Below, piece by piece: positions 50,769-63,050 of a stretch of DNA of 64,000 bases (positions within the stretch are counted from its first letter, which is position 1; each line of letters starts with the position of its first letter). The position numbers were made by a program, and so were the translations under genes. Origin of the DNA: Rhodopseudomonas palustris JSC-3b (GTDB taxonomy: Bacteria > Pseudomonadota > Alphaproteobacteria > Rhizobiales > Xanthobacteraceae); contig KI632513.1 of the NCBI GenBank assembly GCA_000504425.1, positions 3,034,952 to 3,098,951 on the forward strand. Direction: 5' to 3'. The notes beneath the pieces were generated by a model. It saw only the letters and a program-made list of their open reading frames with translations. It made no database searches and was not told the DNA's origin.

Positions 50769-51986
50769 GTGACCACGGACGAACTGAGCGCACCGCTCGG
50801 GCGGAAGCCGGTCCGCAAGCGGAAATTTCGCTTGCCGTTTTCGGCCACCCAGACCTTGGCCACCGCTTTCACGCTGTTTCTTGGCGTGTTCGGCTACTAC
50901 GCGCTGTTCACCGAAAACCCGTTCGGCGGCGAGCCGGTGGCGCGGCTCACCATCCAGCCCGACCAGTTTGCCGCGCCAGCCGCGACGCCGGACAGCAAGG
51001 ACCAGGAGAAGGATAAGGGCAAGGCCGCTGCCGCCGGTGAGGCCGCCAAGACCCCGCCCGCCGACCCGGCCGGGCAGCGCACCGTGACCATCATCGACGG
51101 ATCCAGCGGCGCCCGCAAACAGGTGGTGGTGCCGAGCGAGGCTCCCGAAGACAAAGCCGGCTCCGAACCGGCGCCGAGCGGCGCCGTCAATCCCAAGCTA
51201 TTGGAACAGACCCGGCACGGCGCGGTGCCGATCGCCGCCGACGGCCTCAAGCCATTCACCGCCTATGCTGGCGCCAGCGAAGTCGATCGCGAGCGCGTCG
51301 CCCATGTGCCGACCATCGCCGTGGTGGTCGGCGGCCTTGGCGTTGGCGCCGCCAAGACCAATGACGCCATCATGAAACTGCCGGCGGCGGTGACTTTGGC
51401 GTTCACGCCCTATGGCGCAGACGCCGCCAAGCTGGTCGAGCGGGCGCGCGCGCAGCGCCATGAGGTGCTGCTGCAAGTGCCGATGGAACCGTTCGAATAT
51501 CCCGACAGCGATCCCGGCCCGCAGACCCTGCTGACTTCGATCAGCGCCGAACAGAACCTCGACCGGCTCTATTGGCATCTCAGCCGGTTCCAGGGCTATG
51601 TCGGCATCATGAATTTCATGGGCGCGCGCTTTGTCACCGCGGACACCGCGTTGTCGCCGGTGATGCGCGAAGCGGCCAAGCGTGGGCTCGGCTATCTCGA
51701 CGATGGCACCTCGCCGCGCAGCGTCGCGGCGACGCTCGCGGCCGGCCAGACCGTGCCGTATGGCAAGGCCGATGTCAGCATCGATGCCGTGCCGACCGCG
51801 CTCGAGATCGACCGGGCGCTGGGACGGCTCGAGGCGCTGGCGCGCGAGAATGGCAATGCCATCGGAACCGCCTCGGCGCTGCCGATTTCCATCGAACGTA
51901 TCGGCCAATGGGCGAAGACGCTGCAAAACCGCGGATTGGCCCTTGTGCCGTTGACAACCGCAATGCTGAAATCAAAATCGGGTTAG
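50769..51986 (+). CDS. Divergent polysaccharide deacetylase family protein (YibQ-like)
   Basis: A 405-residue membrane-anchored protein: cytoplasmic basic start, one helix at about 30-50, a Pro/Lys/Ala-rich linker (60-140), and a DUF610/YibQ domain beginning VAVVVGGLGVGAAKTNDAI, with ALTLAFTPYG-like and VLLQVPMEPFEYPDSDPGP segments (the EPFEYP signature) and IMNFMGARF. GTG at 50769 follows GGGAGGTTTTGGGCC. It follows ctpA in this conserved envelope cluster. The enzymatic activity of the family is not proven. Confidence 0.87.
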   Translation: MTTDELSAPLGRKPVRKRKFRLPFSATQTLATAFTLFLGVFGYYALFTENPFGGEPVARLTIQPDQFAAPAATPDSKDQEKDKGKAAAAGEAAKTPPADPAGQRTVTIIDGSSGARKQVVVPSEAPEDKAGSEPAPSGAVNPKLLEQTRHGAVPIAADGLKPFTAYAGASEVDRERVAHVPTIAVVVGGLGVGAAKTNDAIMKLPAAVTLAFTPYGADAAKLVERARAQRHEVLLQVPMEPFEYPDSDPGPQTLLTSISAEQNLDRLYWHLSRFQGYVGIMNFMGARFVTADTALSPVMREAAKRGLGYLDDGTSPRSVAATLAAGQTVPYGKADVSIDAVPTALEIDRALGRLEALARENGNAIGTASALPISIERIGQWAKTLQNRGLALVPLTTAMLKSKSG

Positions 51987-52048
51987 GTCGATCCGCCGGG
52001 TCGATCCCAGAAGAACCCCAGCACACGACCCTACGGGGCACTGATTGA

Positions 52049-52576
52049 ATGACACGGTACGAAGACCTGCCCTACCGCACCTGCGTCGGTATGATGTTAA
52101 TCAACGCGGAGGGCCTGGTGTTCATCGGGCGACGCTCGGGTGGCATCGAACACGTTGACGACACCCACGTCTGGCAAATGCCGCAAGGCGGAGTCGATCC
52201 GGGTGAAGACACCTGGACCGCCGCCAAACGCGAGCTTTACGAAGAAACCAGCGTGCGCTCGGTCGAGAAGATCGCCGAGATTTCCGAATGGCTGATCTAT
52301 GACATCCCGCGCACTGTTGCGGGGCGTGCCTGGAAGGGCCGTTATCGCGGCCAGCGCCAGAAATGGTACGCGGTGCGCTTCACCGGCCAGGATAACGAGA
52401 TCGACGTCGCCTCGCCGGGCGGCGGCCACAAGGCCGAGTTCACCAGCTGGCGCTGGGAGCCGATGCAGAACCTGCCCGACCTGATCGTGCCGTTCAAACG
52501 GCCGGTCTATGAGCGGGTGGTCAAGGAATTCGCCTCGCTGGCGGTGCCGCTGCGCAAGCCGGTGATCGGCGGCTGA
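52049..52576 (+). CDS. rppH: RNA pyrophosphohydrolase RppH (Nudix)
   Basis: A 175-residue Nudix enzyme that removes pyrophosphate from 5'-triphosphate RNA to start decay. The Nudix box is [23 protein letters not shown] (about 47-69); the last Gly of the consensus is Ser. [17 protein letters not shown] and [20 protein letters not shown] are RppH/IalA-specific. ATG at 52049. A second, closely related Nudix gene lies 3.9 kb further on (56473), with IS and sugar genes between them. Confidence 0.92.
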   Translation: MTRYEDLPYRTCVGMMLINAEGLVFIGRRSGGIEHVDDTHVWQMPQGGVDPGEDTWTAAKRELYEETSVRSVEKIAEISEWLIYDIPRTVAGRAWKGRYRGQRQKWYAVRFTGQDNEIDVASPGGGHKAEFTSWRWEPMQNLPDLIVPFKRPVYERVVKEFASLAVPLRKPVIGG

Positions 52577-52590
52577 CCCGCCCTTGTGAC

Positions 52591-52670
52591 GGATCGTGCC
52601 CGCGCTGGCCGCGGGCATTGGCGTCATAAAAGCGCTGCCGGATCAAAGACGTGGACGGCCGGGACGCGCC
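52591..52670. repeat. Palindromic repeat interrupted by the IS4 element
   Basis: GGATCGTGCCCGCGCTGGCC and GCGGGCATTGGCGTC on the left, AAAGACGTGGACGGCCGGGA at the right, broken after GGGACGCGCC. The missing end CGGCCACGACG continues at 54103-54113, on the other side of the IS. Confidence 0.8.
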
Positions 52671-54093
52671 CTACGACATTCACACATCTGATTCTGACGC
52701 GGCTTGCGGCACGGCGATTTTTCTGAATCGCTGCAGTGCCAAGATCGACGATTCAGGGGCAGCAGATGGAAGGTGGTTTGGGACGGTTTGGCGACCGGCG
52801 CCTGGAAAAAGGGGGGCCTGCTTGCTGGCTCGGCTGGTTGCTGTGGGCCAAGCGGGCGTCAGCGTCCGCCGCGTCGGGGGCAATCGGGCCGGCGAGATGC
52901 GCTTCACCCGATTTTTGCGTAACCCGAAGGTGACACCGAACGAGATGGTCGCGCATGCGCGGGCGCGCACCGCCTTGCTGGTCAAGGACCGCCACATCCT
53001 GGCGATCCAGGACACCACGACGCTGCGCGACGATGGCAAACTAAGCAGTTTGAACCTGCATCCGATGATCGCGGTGGATGCCGGCGATGGCGGATTGCTC
53101 GGCCTTGTCGATGCGGTGTTCCTGAGCCGCGTTGGCGGCAAGAAACATCTGTGCGGCAAGCGGCCGTTCGAGGACAAGGAAAGCCGGCGCTGGCTCGATG
53201 CGACCCAGACCGCGGCCAGCCTGGTCGCGGCAGGCGCGGCTTGCGTGACCGTGATCGCCGACCGGGAAGGCGATATCTACGAGGAGTTTGCCTGTCGGCC
53301 CGCCGAGACCGAACTATTGATCCGTGCCCACCATGACCGGATGCTGGAAGGTGGCGGCTCATTGTATGACTGCCTGGCGCAGGAGGCCGAACTCGGCTGC
53401 GAAACCATTGATGTCCCGGCTCATCCGGGCCGGCCGGTGCGTCAGGCGACGCTGGCGCTGCGTGCCCGCGAGATCACCCTGAAGCGGCCGAAACGCAATC
53501 ATCCCAGTGAGGCGGCGAAGCTGCCGAAGACCGTGACGCTCACTTTGGTGGAAGCGCGCGAGATTGATCCGCCGCAAGCGGCGACGCCGGTGCATTGGCG
53601 GCTGCTGACGACGCACCCGGTGACGACGCTGGCGCAGGCCTTGATGATCACCGGCTTCTACCGCCAGCGCTGGACCATCGAGCAATTGTTCCGGGTGATG
53701 AAAACCAAGGGCTTCGACATCGAAGCGGTGCGGATCACCGAGGATGAGCCATTCGAGAACCTGACCACCGCAACCCTGATCGCTGCCATTCAAGTGCTGC
53801 AGATGGTACGCGAGCGCGACGGCCAAGCCGGTCGACCGTTACAGGACGCGCTCGCCTCCGACGACCAGCCGGCGCTGGAAGCGATCTGCCAGACCCTCGA
53901 AGGCAAAACCGCGAAACAGAAGAACCCGCACCCCAAAGGATCGCTCGCCTACGCCAGCTGGGTCTGCGCCCGGCTCGGCGGATGGACCGGCTACTACGGT
54001 AAACCTGGCCCCATCGTCATGCTGCACGGCCTTCAATCACTGAAGGCCATGCTGCAAGGCTGGAAGCTCCGACAAGATGTGTGAATCTCGTAG
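52671..54093 (+). mobile_element. IS4-family (Tn5/IS50-like) insertion sequence, complete
   Basis: 1423 bp with 19-base terminal inverted repeats matching at 18 positions: CTACGACATTCACACATCT on the left and, reverse-complemented, CTACGAGATTCACACATCT on the right. It is flanked by a 9-bp direct duplication GGACGCGCC at 52662-52670 and 54094-54102, the length expected of this IS subgroup. The intact duplication suggests a fairly recent insertion. The target lies in the loop of a palindromic repeat. The transposase frame is broken. Confidence 0.9.
52766..54084 (+). pseudogene. IS4-family DDE transposase with a homopolymer frameshift
   Basis: The N-terminal part (MEGGLGRFGDRRLEK from ATG 52766, after AGGGGCAGCAG) and the rest (GACLLARLVAVGQAGVSV onward) are in different frames. 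The shift falls at A5G6 near 52806-52816; one more base would join them. The catalytic set is intact in the second frame: Asp in LAIQDTT, Asp in VIADREGDIYE and Glu in YRQRWTIEQLFRVMKTKG. It may be dead, or expressed at low level by slippage on the A/G run. A sequencing error at the homopolymer is the simplest alternative. Confidence 0.8.
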
Positions 54094-54147
54094 GGACGCG
54101 CCCGGCCACGACGTATTATAGCCATGCCGTTGGCGTGACCGCCGCGC

Positions 54148-55251
54148 TCAAGCCGCGCGCGGCGGCGCGAGCGCGGTGCGCAGGATGTGCTCGCAATAGG
54201 CCTTGATGACGTGATGCGCGAAGGCGTGGTCGCGCGCCGCCAGCGCCATGCGGCGCAGCCGGTCCTTGTCCGCCAGGGCACTCACCACCGCGCGTTCCAG
54301 CCCGCCCGGCTCGACGTCGTAATAGAATGCGTGCTCGCCTTCGAGCAGCGGCGCGTGGCGGAAGATGGTCGGGTGGTTCATCACCGGGATCGACTGCACG
54401 ATCGCCGCCTCATAATGGCGGTAGCAGTCCCAGCCCATGCCCTCCGGCGACCATGACAGCCAGGAGCGCGACATCCGGTCCATGAAGGCGTCATAGGGCA
54501 GCCGCTCGGTCGGCTGATCGACCTTGTAGCCGAGCGCCTTCAGCCGCTCGATTTCGGCAACGCCAGCGGCGCGCACCGTGGAATTGCCGGTGACCGCGCC
54601 GGAGAAGAAGATGTCGTGGGTCTTTTCCGGAAACGGCGCGTGGCGCCAGCGCTCGTTATGGGTGAATTGCGGCAGCGAGATCGGCTGCAGCTTGGCGATC
54701 CGCGCCTGCCATTGCGGGCTGTTGCGGAACCGGAGCGTCGGCAGATGCTTGTGCGAGGTGCCATACAGCACCTGCCATTTATCGACCGGCAGCTCGCGCT
54801 TAAAAAACACCTTGGCCTTGTCGAGCAGAAACACCGAGTTTTTGCCGATGCCAAACGAGTCATCCATGTCGATCGCCACCAGCGGCACCGGCACCTTCGC
54901 CCAGCGCAGCACCTCGACGCCGAATTGCCGGGTCAGCGACGCCCAGGGATGGCGCGGCGTCTTGAACGGCGCGCGCGCCCAATAGCGCGGGTGCCAGGGC
55001 GAATAGCGGATGGTGTTGGCGATCACGATGTCATAGCCGCCCTGCGCCGCGGTGCGCAGCTCGCGCAGCACGCGGTCCGGCGTCGAAAAGCCATCGATGG
55101 TGCAGAAATTCTGCGGCAGCTTGGTCGCCGACCACAACAGCGTGGTCTGCTGCGGATATTGATATTTGAAATAGCCGCTGCCGATTTCCAGGATGCGCAG
55201 CCGCGCGATATCGAGCGGCGGTTGATCGGTGTCGGCGGAGGCTGCAAGCAC
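54148..55251 (-). CDS. Glycosyltransferase (GT-1-like) of unknown specificity
   Basis: A 367-residue protein without signal peptide or membrane helix. The last third, [24 protein letters not shown] followed by [13 protein letters not shown], is the donor-binding region of the group-1-like transferases with an EX7E-like arrangement. The first half has [17 protein letters not shown] and [17 protein letters not shown], found in the exostosin-like/spore-coat-type GT group. GTG at 55251. It is divergent from a UDP-glucuronate decarboxylase gene (173 bp), so it may transfer a pentose or related sugar to a surface glycan (inference). Confidence 0.7.
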   Translation of the reverse strand: MLAASADTDQPPLDIARLRILEIGSGYFKYQYPQQTTLLWSATKLPQNFCTIDGFSTPDRVLRELRTAAQGGYDIVIANTIRYSPWHPRYWARAPFKTPRHPWASLTRQFGVEVLRWAKVPVPLVAIDMDDSFGIGKNSVFLLDKAKVFFKRELPVDKWQVLYGTSHKHLPTLRFRNSPQWQARIAKLQPISLPQFTHNERWRHAPFPEKTHDIFFSGAVTGNSTVRAAGVAEIERLKALGYKVDQPTERLPYDAFMDRMSRSWLSWSPEGMGWDCYRHYEAAIVQSIPVMNHPTIFRHAPLLEGEHAFYYDVEPGGLERAVVSALADKDRLRRMALAARDHAFAHHVIKAYCEHILRTALAPPRAA

Positions 55252-55424
55252 GGCAAATTCCCAAAAGGCGCCGGCGGCCGGCGCTGGCCTGCCGGTCTTC
55301 GATGTTCGCGGGACGTTCTAAATTCCTGCGGAACGCGGCTTGCCTAGCATGGGGTTTCTTGCCATTCAATGCGCCGGAAAACAGCCGTCGGTCGTGCTTT
55401 CGGCCCCCGGCGGAAAGTGGATCA

Positions 55425-56372
55425 ATGCGGGCGTCTCGACGAGTTTTGGTGAGTGGCGGAGCCGGTTTCATCGGCTCGCATCTGTGCGAATTGCTGCTGG
55501 CGGAAGGGCACGAAGTGCTCTGCGTCGACAATTACTTCACGGGCTGGCGGCGCAATATCGAGCATCTGGTCAATAAGCCACGCTTCGAGCTGATGCGCCA
55601 CGACGTCACCTTCCCGCTCTATGTGGAAGTGGACGACATCTTCAATCTGGCCTGCCCGGCCTCGCCGATCCATTACCAGCACGATCCGGTGCAGACGCTG
55701 AAGACCAGCGTGCATGGCGCGATCAACATGCTGGGCTTGGCCAAGCGTACCCGCGCCAAGATCTTCCAGGCTTCGACCAGCGAGGTCTATGGCGACCCGA
55801 CCGTGCATCCGCAGCCGGAAAGCTATTGGGGCCACGTCAATCCGCTCGGCATCCGCGCCTGTTACGACGAGGGCAAGCGCGCCGCGGAAACGCTGTTCTT
55901 CGACTATCACCGCCAGCATAAGGTCAGGATCAAGGTCGCGCGGATCTTCAACACCTATGGCCCGCGCATGCATCCCAATGACGGCCGGGTGGTGTCGAAC
56001 TTCATTGTGCAGGCGCTGACCAACACCGACATCTCGATCTATGGCGACGGCAACCAGACCCGGTCGTTCTGCTACGTCACCGACCTACTCGACGGCTTCA
56101 TGAAGCTGATGGCGACCGGCGATGACTTCATCGGCCCGGTCAATCTCGGCAATCCGGTGGAGTTCACCATTCGCCAGCTCGCCGAGCTGGTGATCGAGCT
56201 GACCGATTCCAAATCCAAGCTGATTTCGCTGCCGCTGCCGGCCGACGACCCGCGCCAGCGCCAGCCCGACATCACGCTGGCGCGCAGCGCGCTGCAGTGG
56301 GAACCGAAAGTGGCGCTGCGCGATGGCCTGAAGGAAACCATCGACTATTTCCGCAAGCTGCTGGCGTCGTAA
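55425..56372 (+). CDS. UDP-glucuronic acid decarboxylase-type SDR
   Basis: A 315-residue NAD-dependent extended SDR enzyme. The Rossmann motif is [26 protein letters not shown] and Tyr147-x3-Lys151 ([13 protein letters not shown]) form the active site; the sugar-binding [19 protein letters not shown] stretch and [10 protein letters not shown] are the UXS pattern. It should convert UDP-glucuronate to UDP-xylose or the 4-keto pentose. ATG at 55425 follows GGAAAGTGGATCA. Divergent from the glycosyltransferase and 100 bp before the second Nudix gene. Confidence 0.85.
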   Translation: MRASRRVLVSGGAGFIGSHLCELLLAEGHEVLCVDNYFTGWRRNIEHLVNKPRFELMRHDVTFPLYVEVDDIFNLACPASPIHYQHDPVQTLKTSVHGAINMLGLAKRTRAKIFQASTSEVYGDPTVHPQPESYWGHVNPLGIRACYDEGKRAAETLFFDYHRQHKVRIKVARIFNTYGPRMHPNDGRVVSNFIVQALTNTDISIYGDGNQTRSFCYVTDLLDGFMKLMATGDDFIGPVNLGNPVEFTIRQLAELVIELTDSKSKLISLPLPADDPRQRQPDITLARSALQWEPKVALRDGLKETIDYFRKLLAS

Positions 56373-56472
56373 GCCGCGCCCTTGCGGTAACTCAATGTGG
56401 GGCGCACCGCCGGGTGCACCCTCCTGATCGCGCCACCAGCACGCGCGGCGCGATTATCGTCCGGAGACACGG

Positions 56473-56994
56473 ATGACTGTTGAAACGCTGCGGCACGACG
56501 TAACCGATCCCACCATCTACCGGCGCAATGTCGGCATCGCGCTGTTCAACGCGCAGGGCGAGGTGCTGATCGGCCGCCGCTTCAAGGACGACGGCCCGGA
56601 AATCATTCTGCCCGGCAAAGAGTGGCAGATGCCGCAAGGCGGCATCGACGCCGGCGAGGAGCCGCGCGTCGCGGTGCTGCGCGAACTCTGGGAAGAAACC
56701 GGGGTGTCGCACGCCGATTATCTCGGCGAGACCGATTGGCTGGCTTACGATTTCCCGCCCTATCACGGACCACAGCACCGGCTCGGCCAGTTCCGCGGCC
56801 AGCGGCAAAAATGGTTTGCGCTGCGCTTCACTGGCGCCGAGCACGAGATCGATCCGCTCGCAACCCGCAACGGCCAGCCGCCGGAATTCGACGCCTGGCG
56901 CTGGGAGCGGCTCGACCGGGTCGCTGATCTGGTGGTGCCGTTCCGCCGCGAGGTCTATCTCGCGGTCGCGCGCGAATTTGCGCGCTTCGTGTAG
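56473..56994 (+). CDS. Second RppH-like Nudix hydrolase
   Basis: A 173-residue Nudix enzyme. The box GGIDAGEEPRVAVLRELWEETGV (56-78) fits the consensus completely. FRGQRQKWFALRF and FDAWRWERLDRVADLVVPFRREVY are the same RppH-specific elements as in the gene at 52049, so the two are paralogues. ATG at 56473 follows CGGAGACACGG. It may be a second RNA pyrophosphohydrolase or have moved to a dinucleotide polyphosphate substrate (IalA-type). It is convergent with the atp operon. Confidence 0.9.
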   Translation: MTVETLRHDVTDPTIYRRNVGIALFNAQGEVLIGRRFKDDGPEIILPGKEWQMPQGGIDAGEEPRVAVLRELWEETGVSHADYLGETDWLAYDFPPYHGPQHRLGQFRGQRQKWFALRFTGAEHEIDPLATRNGQPPEFDAWRWERLDRVADLVVPFRREVYLAVAREFARFV

Positions 56995-57010
56995 CCGATT
57001 GCGTCAGGCT

Positions 57011-57157
57011 CACCTCTCCCCGCTACGCGGGGAGAGGTCGGATCGCGGAGCGATCCGGGTGAGGGGCCGGGCACAGCGCATCCCTCACCATCATTCACCC
57101 AGGTCGGCACTACGCCCCTCACCCCACCCCTCTCCCCGCAAGAGCGGGGCGAGGGAG
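57011..57157. repeat. Long CTCTCCCCGC-type palindromic repeat
   Basis: CACCTCTCCCCGCTACGCGG, GATCGCGGAGCGATC, then after about 60 bp CTCTCCCCGCAAGAGCGGGG. Same modular order as 11033-11175; the middle hairpin differs. Between convergent genes. Confidence 0.8.
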
Positions 57158-57209
57158 CAGGCCGTCTCCGGGACCAGGGCACTGCTTCTGAACGTAGGAT
57201 CCCAAACGC

Positions 57210-57238
57210 AAAATGGCCGGGGCGAGCCCGGCCATTTT
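57210..57238 (-). terminator. Terminator of the atp operon (bidirectional)
   Basis: AAAATGGCCGGG and CCCGGCCATTTT form a 12-bp stem around GCGAG, with T runs on both strands. It begins 29 bp after the atpC stop. The stem core equals one hairpin of the GGCCGGGC repeat family, so the terminator may derive from such a repeat. Confidence 0.7.
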
Positions 57239-57266
57239 GAAGCGGTTTTTCGGTGACCCGTGATGC

Positions 57267-57674
57267 TTAGTGCATCGCGGTGGTCTGCAGCTGCTGCTGG
57301 ATGCTCTTGAAGTGATCGAGCCGCTCAATGGCGCGATCGAGTTCCGAGCCCTGCTTGCTGGCGAGCTGCGCTTCCATGGAGGCAACCGTCTGAGCGAACT
57401 GCGCCGCATCGAGATCGGCGACCGAGGTCGCGACATCGGCCAGCACCGTCAGCCCCTTGTCGGACACTTCGGCGATACCGCCGAGCACCACGACCTTCTG
57501 CTGTTTGCCGCCCTTGGTCACCGTGACGATGCCGGGACGGATCGCCGCCACCACCGGCGCATGGCCGGCGAGCACGCCGAAATCGCCTTCGACGCCGGGA
57601 ATGTCGACCTGATCGACGTCACCGGAGAAGGCGATCTTTTCGGGCGAAACCAAGTCGAAACGGAACGTGGCCAT
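57267..57674 (-). CDS. atpC: ATP synthase F1 epsilon subunit
   Basis: A 135-residue epsilon subunit, the central-stalk regulator that can inhibit ATP hydrolysis. The N-terminal sandwich contains [33 protein letters not shown]; the C-terminal helices are short as in alphaproteobacteria. ATG at 57674 has AGGTACCCCA upstream, with a 7-base tandem repeat just before that (57690-57711). Last gene of atpHAGDC. Confidence 0.94.
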   Translation of the reverse strand: MATFRFDLVSPEKIAFSGDVDQVDIPGVEGDFGVLAGHAPVVAAIRPGIVTVTKGGKQQKVVVLGGIAEVSDKGLTVLADVATSVADLDAAQFAQTVASMEAQLASKQGSELDRAIERLDHFKSIQQQLQTTAMH

Positions 57675-57689
57675 TGGGGTACCTGCGCG

Positions 57690-57711
57690 TAGCGAATAGC
57701 GAATAGCGAAT
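57690..57711 (-). repeat. Short tandem repeat upstream of atpC
   Basis: TAGCGAA three times in a row plus one base, in the 92-bp atpD-atpC gap, 15 to 37 bases upstream of the atpC start. Copy number changes could alter the atpC leader. Confidence 0.75.
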
Positions 57712-57766
57712 GGAGGGGAGCAGCGGCGGCGAAACTATCGCGCCCCGCTACTCCCAATTCGCTCTC

Positions 57767-59224
<1,458 letters not shown>

Positions 59225-59267
59225 CTAGAAACTGTTGCTGTCCGGAATGCCGTCTCGAGCCGCCGCG

Positions 59268-60146
59268 CTAAACTGCCTCGGCGCCGGAGATGATTTCGAT
59301 CAATTCCTTGGTGATCATCGCCTGGCGCGTACGGTTGTAGACCAGGGTCTGCTTGCGGATCATCTCGCCGGCGTTGCGCGTGGCGTTGTCCATCGCGGTC
59401 ATCTGCGCGCCGTAGAACGAAGCGTTGTTCTCCAAAAGCGCACGGAAGATCTGCACGGCGATGTTACGCGGCAACAGGCTGGTGAGGATTTCGTCTTCAC
59501 CGGGCTCGTATTCGTAGGACGTCGCCGGGCCGGCATTGGCGGCCGGCTTTTCGATCACCAGCGGGATGATCTGCTGCGCGGTCGGGATCTGCGAGATCAC
59601 CGACTTGAAGCGCGAATAGAACAGCGTGCAGACGTCGAACTCGCCGGCGTCAAAGCGCGCCAGCAGCTTGGCGGCGATGTCTTCGGCGTTGACGAAGCCG
59701 AGCTGACGCACCGAGCGCAGCTCGATGGTCTCGACGATCTGGCGATCGAAGATGCGCTTCAGCTGCTCGTAGCCTTTACGGCCGACGCAGAAGATCTTCA
59801 CTTCCTTGCCCTGGCCGAGCAGCGACTGCGCGTGCTCGCGGGCGAGACGCACGATCGAGGAGTTGAAGGCGCCCGACAGACCACGCTCGCCGGTGCACAC
59901 CAGCAGCATGTGAACCTTGTCGCGGCCGGTGCCGGCCAGCAGCGTCGGCGCGCCAGGCGAGCCGGCGGCGGCGCTGGCGATGTTGCCGATCACCGCTTCC
60001 ATCTTTTCCGCGTAGGGACGCGCGGCTTCGGCGGCCATCTGCGCGCGGCGCAGCTTGGAGGCTGCCACCATCTGCATGGCTTTGGTGATCTTCTGCGTCG
60101 CCTTGGTCGAGGCGATGCGGACCCGCATGTCTTTAAGTGAAGCCAT
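59268..60146 (-). CDS. atpG: ATP synthase F1 gamma subunit
   Basis: A 292-residue rotor shaft protein. The N-terminal helix [38 protein letters not shown] sequence (given here only as family style) and the C-terminal [34 protein letters not shown] helix, each shown in part by [17 protein letters not shown] and [11 protein letters not shown], are conserved. Start at 60146. Separated from atpA by 145 bp that hold a palindromic repeat, and from atpD by 70 bp. Confidence 0.95.
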   Translation of the reverse strand: MASLKDMRVRIASTKATQKITKAMQMVAASKLRRAQMAAEAARPYAEKMEAVIGNIASAAAGSPGAPTLLAGTGRDKVHMLLVCTGERGLSGAFNSSIVRLAREHAQSLLGQGKEVKIFCVGRKGYEQLKRIFDRQIVETIELRSVRQLGFVNAEDIAAKLLARFDAGEFDVCTLFYSRFKSVISQIPTAQQIIPLVIEKPAANAGPATSYEYEPGEDEILTSLLPRNIAVQIFRALLENNASFYGAQMTAMDNATRNAGEMIRKQTLVYNRTRQAMITKELIEIISGAEAV

Positions 60147-60173
60147 TCCAGCCTATCCACTCACGTCGGTTAC

Positions 60174-60286
60174 GACCCCCTCCTCCGCCTGCGGAGGAGG
60201 GCCGGGGTGGGAGCTGCCGCGCGCACGGAGCCGTCTCCCAACCCAACCGGCTGTGCCGGTCGACCTCCCCCGCAAGCGGGGGAGGC
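60174..60286. repeat. Palindromic repeat inside the atp operon (atpA-atpG gap)
   Basis: CCCCCTCCTCCGCCTGCGGA with GGAGGGCC, an inner CCGGCTGTGCCGG hairpin, and CCTCCCCCGCAAGCGGGGGA. The modular order matches the CTCTCCCCGC-type repeats at 11033 and 57011. It will be transcribed with the operon and fold in the mRNA. Confidence 0.8.
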
Positions 60287-60291
60287 TAGTA

Positions 60292-62384
<2,093 letters not shown>

Positions 62385-63050
62385 GGCGACGCTCTTTATA
62401 TGCAGTCAAATTCGCAAGGAAGAAACCGTCGCCACATTTGGCGCCGAGCGATTAAGCCCCTGGAATTCAAGCTGAACTTCGATTGCAGGCCAGCACGGGT
62501 GGGCCGGCCCCTTAAAAATCGCGGCTTTGCTAACATAGCGCGCGCACAGGTGCAACACGATGGCAACCAAACCCGTCGTCTTGACGCAGGGTCTTATCGC
62601 CGCCCTCCACGGCCGCTCGCCACCCCGATTTCGAGCCGAGTGCCGGCAATGACCGCCCGGGCGCGGGTCGCCAGCCCCCAAAACTGACCGCAACCAGCAC
62701 ATGGCTGCCCGCCGTGAGCGGGCGGCTTGGCTATTTGCAATTGAATCGTGGTGGAGATTTCAACCGAATCAGATTCGAGGCCGATTACTTGCGCGCGGGG
62801 CAAGCGCCGCCTGTGAAAACTTGGAACAACAGTATTCAAACGTCATGTACAGTATAGATATAGTAATAAATCTGTTAATATCAAGATGTCCGGCTTATTG
62901 AGCGAGATCAAAAAATTTTTCAGGCGCGTTTCTGGCGGGTTGACCGTCAATATTCAGCCTCATTACAAGGCCACCCGTTCAACTCGGGAGTAGGGACGGG
63001 GGTTCCACTTGCCACATATATGGCAAATACTCTTTGTTTAAGGATAGGAT
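62385..63050. other. Intergenic region with AT-rich island, no supported gene
   Basis: 666 bp between the divergent atpH and rlpA-like genes. The left half is GC-rich and presumably holds the atp promoter (no clear -35/-10 pair was found). 62820-62900 is strikingly AT-rich (CAGTATAGATATAGTAATAA and similar), unlike the rest of the window. TTGACCGTCAA at 62940-62950 is a perfect dyad. priA, which precedes atpH in several relatives, is not visible. Short ORFs here show no recognisable family. Confidence 0.55.
63009..63026. promoter_or_regulatory. Possible operator upstream of the rlpA-like gene
   Basis: TTGCCA and TGGCAA are inverted around CATATA, 24 bp before the ATG. It would overlap the leader or promoter. 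No regulator was identified. Confidence 0.4.

Noticed and set aside
52806..52816. Classical A_AAA_AAG programmed frameshift site
   Set aside because: The run is A5G6, and re-pairing after a -1 slip is imperfect for the GGG codon, so programmed frameshifting was not asserted, only listed as an option.
52671..56994. Genomic island or defence cassette between the two rppH genes
   Set aside because: Only one simple IS and ordinary sugar genes; no integrase, tRNA gene or attachment repeat was seen.
62560..62652. 30-codon ORF starting MATKPVVLTQ
   Set aside because: No ribosome site or family, and it stops after 30 codons in a GC-rich intergenic region.
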